Positions 56,942 to 64,000 of a DNA stretch of 64,000 bases are shown piece by piece; within the stretch, counting starts at the first letter, position 1, and each line of letters begins with the position of its first letter. The notes below the pieces were generated by a model. The model had not been told where the DNA came from, searched no databases, and saw nothing but the letters and a program-made list of their open reading frames with translations. The position numbers and the translations under genes were made by a program. The stretch is from Lactiplantibacillus plantarum. GTDB taxonomy: Bacteria > Bacillota > Bacilli > Lactobacillales > Lactobacillaceae. Location of the stretch: assembly GCF_014131735.1 (NCBI RefSeq), contig NZ_CP039121.1:1302001-1366000 (forward strand), written 5' to 3'.

Positions 56942-59380
56942 ATGAAATTTGTTGGAATTGTTGGAACGAATGCTCAGCATTCGTACAATCGGATGTTGCT
57001 GGAATTTATGCAACGACATTTTGCGACACAAGCCGAAATCGAAATTTTAGAATTGACTGATGTCCCGATGTTTGATGAATCGAATGATCAAACTGACAGT
57101 ACCATCATTCAAAACTTTGCCACTAAAATTGCGACGGCTGACGGGGTTATCATTGCCTCACCGGAACACAATCATTCCGTGCCTTCCGCGTTGAAAAGCA
57201 TTATTGAATGGTTATCATTCAAAATTCACCCATTAGATGGTCAAGCAGTAATGATTGTTGGGGCTTCATACAGCGTCCAAGGATCGTCACGCGCGCAACT
57301 ACACCTGCGCCAGATTTTAGACGCTCCCGGTGTTAACGCCAGTGTCATGCCCGGTTCAGAATTCTTATTAGGTCGTGCCCAAACGGCTTTTGACGATCAA
57401 GGTAATTTAAAGGTGCAAGGGACGGTTGATTTTCTGGACAGTTGTTTTGCAAAGTTTCAGAAGTTTGCGACCATCGTCGCCGAGATGCGGGCACCAGAAG
57501 CGCTTAGCTTTGCCCCGGGTACTTATCAGGTGACGGCCACTGGACATAATGGCGAATTGCCAATGCGAGTGACCCTCTCCGCTGACCGGATTGAAAATAT
57601 TGAAATTGATACCAGTAGTGAAACGCAGGGGATTGCCGATGTGGCTTTTGAACGCATTCCCAAGGAGATTATTGCGGGCCAAACGCTCGCTGTTGATGCG
57701 ATTTCCGGGGCTTCAATTACCAGTCATGGTGTTATCGATGGGGTCGCTCGTGCGGTCAAAGAAGCTGGTGCCAATCCTGATGATTTGAAGAAACGGCGTG
57801 CGACTAAGCAGGTCGCTCAACCTGCTGTCAAAGAAGTGACGACTGATGTCGTAGTGGTTGGTGCTGGTGGGGCTGGTATGACGGCAGCGGCCAAAGTGTT
57901 ACAGGCTGGTCATCAAGCCGTTGTCCTAGAAAAATTCCCAGCTGTCGGTGGTAATACCGTTCGCGCTGGGGGGCCCATGAATGCGGCTGATCCGGATTGG
58001 CAACGACAGTTTGCAGCTTTGCCAGGTGAAAAGCAAACGTTGAAGGATCTGAGTGAGCGTGATGAAAGTACAATTGCACCTGAATATCGGGCTGATTTCC
58101 GTAAATTGAAACAGCAGATTGACGCATACCTGACTGCCAATACCAATCAAAAGGGCACCTTATTTGATTCAACCTTGTTACATCGGATTCAAACTTATTT
58201 AGGTGGTCAACGGACTGATTTGAACGGTCAAGAGATTCACGGTCAGTATGATTTGGTAAAAGAATTGACGGATAACGCCCTGGATTCAGTCAAGTGGTTA
58301 CAATCGATTGGTGTGAAATTTGATGAAAGCCAAGTGACAATGCCAGTTGGAGCCATCTGGCGGCGCGGGCATAAGCCAATGGGCGATCTAGGGTTTGCTT
58401 ACATCAAGACTTTACGGGCCTTTGTTGAACAACAGGGTGGTACGATTATGACGGAAACGCCGGTAAAAGAATTACTGGTGACGGATGGGCAAGTTCGTGG
58501 CGTCATTGCGACTAATGCGGCTCATGAGAAAGTTATTGTCCATGCTGATGCGGTGATTTTAGCTTCTGGTGGTTTCGCAGCGAATACTAAAATGTTACAA
58601 AAGTACAATACGTACTGGACGGCCATCGACGATGATGTCAAGACGACTAATTCACCCGCAATGACTGGTGATGGAATTCGGCTAGGGACTAGTGTTGGTG
58701 CAGCATTAGTTGGGATGGGCTTCTCACAAATGATGCCGGTATCTGATCCGGAGACCGGCGAATTATTCAGTGGGCTCCAAGTGCCACCGGCAAACTTTGT
58801 GATGGTAAACCAGCAAGGAAAACGGTTCGTCAATGAGTACGGCAGTCGTGATGAGTTAACTCAGGCGGCCATTGATAATGGGAGTCTCTTCTATCTAATT
58901 GCCGATGATGAAATTAAAAAGACGGCTTACAACACGACACAAGCTAAAATTGACCAGCAGGTGGCGAATGGGACCTTGTTCCGTGCTGATACTTTGACAG
59001 ATTTAGCGCACCAAATTGGCATGGACCCGGCAGCCCTGACCAAGACGATTGCGGACTACAATCGTTACGTTGATGCTGGCGAGGATCCTGAATTTCATAA
59101 GACGGCCTTTGATTTGAAAGTTGCCGTGGCACCATTTTACGCAACGCCGCGTAAACCAGCAACCCACCACACGATGGGGGGCTTGAAGATTGATCCGGAT
59201 GCTCACGTTTTAAATACGGACGGTCAGATTATCGACGGGCTATACGCGGCGGGAGAAGTAGCCGGTGGAATTCACGCGGGTAACCGGCTGGGTGGTAACT
59301 CGCTTAGTGATATCTTTACGTTCGGTCGAATCGCGGCGGCTCATGCTGTTGCTGAGCACGTTGATCCGGTGACGGCCTAA
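56942..59380 (+). CDS. hcrB: Hydroxycinnamate/fumarate-reductase-type flavoprotein, three-domain fusion
   Basis: An 812-residue fusion. Residues 1-175 are an FMN reductase domain paralogous to HcrA; about 190-275 is an FMN-binding domain whose motif DAISGASIT offers Thr260 for covalent FMN attachment by an ApbE-type enzyme; the rest (from about 300) is a fumarate-reductase flavoprotein with the FAD site [17 protein letters not shown] typical C-terminal [15 protein letters not shown] closes the FAD domain. The order passes electrons NAD(P)H to FMN to FAD to an unsaturated acid. By gene order it is HcrB, reducing p-coumarate and related acids. I chose ATG 56942 with GGGGAGG. No apbE gene is in the window. 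Confidence 0.9.
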   Translation: MKFVGIVGTNAQHSYNRMLLEFMQRHFATQAEIEILELTDVPMFDESNDQTDSTIIQNFATKIATADGVIIASPEHNHSVPSALKSIIEWLSFKIHPLDGQAVMIVGASYSVQGSSRAQLHLRQILDAPGVNASVMPGSEFLLGRAQTAFDDQGNLKVQGTVDFLDSCFAKFQKFATIVAEMRAPEALSFAPGTYQVTATGHNGELPMRVTLSADRIENIEIDTSSETQGIADVAFERIPKEIIAGQTLAVDAISGASITSHGVIDGVARAVKEAGANPDDLKKRRATKQVAQPAVKEVTTDVVVVGAGGAGMTAAAKVLQAGHQAVVLEKFPAVGGNTVRAGGPMNAADPDWQRQFAALPGEKQTLKDLSERDESTIAPEYRADFRKLKQQIDAYLTANTNQKGTLFDSTLLHRIQTYLGGQRTDLNGQEIHGQYDLVKELTDNALDSVKWLQSIGVKFDESQVTMPVGAIWRRGHKPMGDLGFAYIKTLRAFVEQQGGTIMTETPVKELLVTDGQVRGVIATNAAHEKVIVHADAVILASGGFAANTKMLQKYNTYWTAIDDDVKTTNSPAMTGDGIRLGTSVGAALVGMGFSQMMPVSDPETGELFSGLQVPPANFVMVNQQGKRFVNEYGSRDELTQAAIDNGSLFYLIADDEIKKTAYNTTQAKIDQQVANGTLFRADTLTDLAHQIGMDPAALTKTIADYNRYVDAGEDPEFHKTAFDLKVAVAPFYATPRKPATHHTMGGLKIDPDAHVLNTDGQIIDGLYAAGEVAGGIHAGNRLGGNSLSDIFTFGRIAAAHAVAEHVDPVTA

Positions 59381-59467
59381 GGCAATTATTAAGTCGCTAC
59401 GTTGGTTGAGTCGTGTTAGTGTATAATCGACCGTAGAGAGAAGCAGATCGACAAGGGAGATTATCAC

Positions 59468-60028
59468 ATGCAAAAACCAATGCCAGTCGCGGTGACGAAC
59501 ATTGCGGACAATATTACGCACCAACCAGCTTATATGACGATTGTTTTAAATGATCACAAGTATTCGACCGCGCGCAAAAAGACGCCGTTTATCTTGAAAG
59601 CGTTGAATGAGGGCGCGGCTGCTCATGGGCGTTTGACGATCACGCCTAGTCGGCTGAGTTTGGCCGATGAGCGCGGCACAGTCTTTCAAACCTTGGCGCC
59701 AATACCCACAGTCATCACGGACGTCGAGCTGGGATTGTATCGCTCAATCGTGCGGCAACTTGGTAATGGCGTACGAATGAAGGCCCGTTACACATTGGCG
59801 GTGACGTTGACCAGCGATACCGCTACTTATCAGATGTTAAATACCGATTTGTCAGTGTTGAAACCGCTGTTGGCTTGGATCACCGACTTTCATCTTCACT
59901 TAACCGATTCGTTACAATTGGCAACCAGTGACATCGACTGGCCCAATTTGACGGCTGATCAATTTGAAGCATTGACAAAGGGCACCCCGTACTTTGCTTG
60001 GCAACAGACGATTGGGGCCCACTGGTAA
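59468..60028 (+). CDS. hcrF: Hypothetical protein downstream of hcrB
   Basis: A 186-residue soluble protein of unknown fold; the start has AAGGGAG before ATG 59468. It is the fourth gene of the locus I recall as hcrRABF, and the symbol rests on that order only. A TATAAT box at 59422-59427 lies between hcrB and this gene, so it may also be transcribed on its own. A strong terminator follows. Confidence 0.6.
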   Translation: MQKPMPVAVTNIADNITHQPAYMTIVLNDHKYSTARKKTPFILKALNEGAAAHGRLTITPSRLSLADERGTVFQTLAPIPTVITDVELGLYRSIVRQLGNGVRMKARYTLAVTLTSDTATYQMLNTDLSVLKPLLAWITDFHLHLTDSLQLATSDIDWPNLTADQFEALTKGTPYFAWQQTIGAHW

Positions 60029-60052
60029 GTAAAATTAAGAACTACAAAATAT

Positions 60053-60098
60053 GAAGCCAGACTTTCGATAATAGTCGAAAGTCTGGCTTCGTTTTTTA
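60053..60098. terminator. Terminator after hcrF
   Basis: A perfect 16-base stem (60053-60068 with 60075-60090) around a 6-base loop, then GTTTTTTATT. It separates hcrF from the convergent gene that ends at 60099. Confidence 0.9.
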
Positions 60099-60539
60099 TT
60101 ATAAAATTTCACCGATAAAGTCGCCTTTAGGTAATTGTTGGAAGTCGTAAGTTTCAAAATCACTCACTTGTTTGGTATACCAGTGTAAGCTTTCGGTAAT
60201 CATCAGGTTGACGGCCTCATCTTTTTCCTGCAAGGCGATGATGGGCAAGTCGCGCATGGTAGCCACACCTAGCTCGTAGGCGGTACCAGAATCTAAGTTT
60301 TTGGCTTCAAAGTCTAAGACAGTCACGATGACTTGCGCGGCCGCAATTTGGGCCATGTCACGGTGGAAAATTTCGGTCGCCCAAGTTTTGGTGAACTGTT
60401 CGGCTTGAGCGTCCTGGTGTAGACGTGGTGAATAAAAATCCGTGACCGTTGGATTTTTTGCTAAAGCTTCCTCAAGTTGTGTGACCCGCGTCACTTGTTC
60501 GGGACTGAAAAACGGACTAGCAATATAGATTTGCGCCAT
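60099..60539 (-). CDS. Nucleoside 2-deoxyribosyltransferase-like protein
   Basis: A 146-residue protein of the nucleoside deoxyribosyltransferase group: AQIYIASPFFSPEQ at the N-terminus, then LDSGTAYELGVA, whose Glu is the expected nucleophile. True enzymes exchange bases between deoxynucleosides for salvage; smaller relatives may act as nucleotide hydrolases. I chose ATG 60539 with TTAAGGAGTG; the longer frame covers that ribosome site. It converges with hcrF. Confidence 0.87.
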   Translation of the reverse strand: MAQIYIASPFFSPEQVTRVTQLEEALAKNPTVTDFYSPRLHQDAQAEQFTKTWATEIFHRDMAQIAAAQVIVTVLDFEAKNLDSGTAYELGVATMRDLPIIALQEKDEAVNLMITESLHWYTKQVSDFETYDFQQLPKGDFIGEIL

Positions 60540-60883
60540 GAAGACACTCCTTAAAATTAATTTGATAATAAAGACCAATGGGTTCATTTTAGAGATTTTA
60601 GGCGCTAACGTCAAACAGTTTTTAATGGATGGTCTGAGTGGAGACGTGTCATGTCAGGTTGGTAAAAAATACGGTGACGTTGGCCATTGGAAGGCTAAAT
60701 AAGTAACGTGGGTAGCGATTGATTAATCATCAACTTGTTTGTAAATCTACCAATGACAACTTATTAATAACACTGATGAAAAAGATGGGCTTATTATAAA
60801 GTGATCGTAGAACTATTGGTAATTCCAATGGATATTCTAAGTATCAAAGTTGGTTGTGTTTGGCAGAGAATGGGGGCAGTTTT
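60540..60883. other. Intergenic region before the adhesin gene
   Basis: No coding region is seen in about 340 bases. It is AT-rich towards 60740-60850 and should hold the adhesin promoter, but I cannot point to a firm -35/-10 pair. Confidence 0.45.
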
Positions 60884-63322
<2,439 letters not shown>

Positions 63323-63337
63323 TTATGTCACAGCCTC
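63323..63337 (-). repeat. Right terminal inverted repeat of the IS
   Basis: The minus strand reads GAGGCTGTGACATAA, identical to the left end. Confidence 0.92.
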
Positions 63338-64000
63338 TTCACTTTTAGCAATGTTACGACTGCCGTTAACATAGTTTATAACAGCAAGTTGACGAAGGTT
63401 TCGGGAAGTAGTAATAACTGGAATAATTTCGCATCTATGAATGGCACGACCGTTAGTGGCAATGTTAGTTATGGTGGTAATGGGACTGGTAACGGTGATA
63501 ATCAACTTGGCAGCGTAACCTTGGTCAAACGCGATGCTACGATTAAGTGTGAGTTGAGTGAGGCTGAATATCAGTTACAGGATCAGCATGGTGAAGTGAT
63601 TCAATCTGGATTGACGACTAATGAAGAGGGTGCCATTAATGTGGCTGGCTTAGTTCCGGGACATTATCGGTTTGTCGAAACCAAAGCACCATTGGGCTAC
63701 GCTTTGAACCCAACACCAATCAACTTCACAGTTGATGTCGATACAATTGCGACACCAGTTGAAGTTGCCCAATTTGATGAAAAGGTGGCGGTCACTGGGG
63801 CAGTTGTGCTGACTAAAACCGATGCTAGCAATGGCCGAGCGCTGGCTGGGGGCAACTTATCGGCTGATTGACGCTACCGGGCTGACGATTCAGCAGGGGC
63901 TGGTCACCAATGCTCTGGGTCAAATCCGTGTGGATAAGCTAATCCCTGGCCGATATCAATTTGTTGAAACTAAGGCTCCAGCGAGTTATGACTTAAATCA
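63338..64000 (+). pseudogene. MSCRAMM-type surface adhesin, 3' part with Cna-B repeats (runs off the window)
   Basis: Directly after the IS the adhesin resumes in the frame it had on the left side (FTFSNVTTAVNIVYNSKLT), then a Gly/Asn-rich linker and two Cna-B-type repeats, each with a YxFVETKAPxxY signature (63661-63700 and 63954-63990). The first frame ends at 63871; homology continues in another frame (ATYRLIDATGL) from about 63853. The shift coincides with a run of five G residues at 63847-63851; four would restore the frame. The C-terminus, where an LPxTG anchor is expected, lies beyond the window. Confidence 0.8.

Overview
The window reads as chromosome of a lactic acid bacterium, most likely Lactiplantibacillus plantarum or a close relative. 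The grounds are moderate GC, strong AAGGAGG-type ribosome sites with frequent TTG/GTG starts, T-box leaders, many PTS and PRD-type genes, a MSCRAMM/Cna-B surface protein, and a gene cluster matching what I recall as the hydroxycinnamate reductase locus (hcrR-hcrA-hcrB-hcrF) of L. plantarum. The species call is recognition from memory, not a database search.

Layout. 1-7.5 kb: an OhrR-type MarR regulator, small hypothetical genes, a short UvrA2-like protein, tRNA-His and tRNA-Leu, a lipoprotein with a tiny upstream membrane peptide, and a GtrA-family protein. 7.5-12.5 kb: a methionine operon (metE plus a homocysteine methyltransferase/methylenetetrahydrofolate reductase fusion) behind a T-box leader. 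13-21.6 kb: a sulfation island made of a PAPS-type sulfotransferase, ATP sulfurylase, APS kinase and an NrnA-like PAP phosphatase in one operon, then an arylsulfate sulfotransferase and a SLC13/DASS anion transporter. No APS or PAPS reductase is present here. 21.9-29.4 kb: MATE efflux, DUF2187, tRNA-Gly and tRNA-Asp, a GNAT enzyme, argS behind a T-box, and a MacB-like ABC transporter. 30-37.9 kb: a P-loop ATPase, a LevR-type PRD regulator whose AAA+ domain is degenerate, a DUF3284 gene with an apparently leaderless promoter, and a cellobiose-type PTS (IIA, IIB, IIC) with 6-phospho-beta-glucosidase. 37.9-44.6 kb: a frameshifted MFS transporter, an L,D-transpeptidase, an orphan D-alanyl carrier protein, a MocR regulator divergent from a LysE-type exporter, an aminotransferase and an ArgR paralogue. 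44.9-54.8 kb: a class A PBP, the yheA-yhaO-yhaN-yhaM nuclease cluster, two unknown proteins and a nisin-resistance-protein-like S41 peptidase. 55-60.5 kb: the hcr cluster and a nucleoside deoxyribosyltransferase-like gene. 60.9-64 kb: a surface adhesin gene broken by two frameshifts and by a 1.8-kb IS1182-family element.

How the genes work together. The most coherent systems are: (i) sulfate import, activation to PAPS, transfer to an unknown acceptor, and PAP removal; (ii) PTS uptake of a beta-glucoside and hydrolysis of its 6-phosphate, under a regulator that seems to have lost its sigma-54/ATPase functions; (iii) flavin-dependent reduction of hydroxycinnamates; (iv) methionine synthesis under tRNA-sensing control. 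The less-described items are the sulfotransferase with its unassigned C-terminal half, the degenerate LevR with phased promoter repeats, the leaderless DUF3284 promoter and the NSR-like peptidase.
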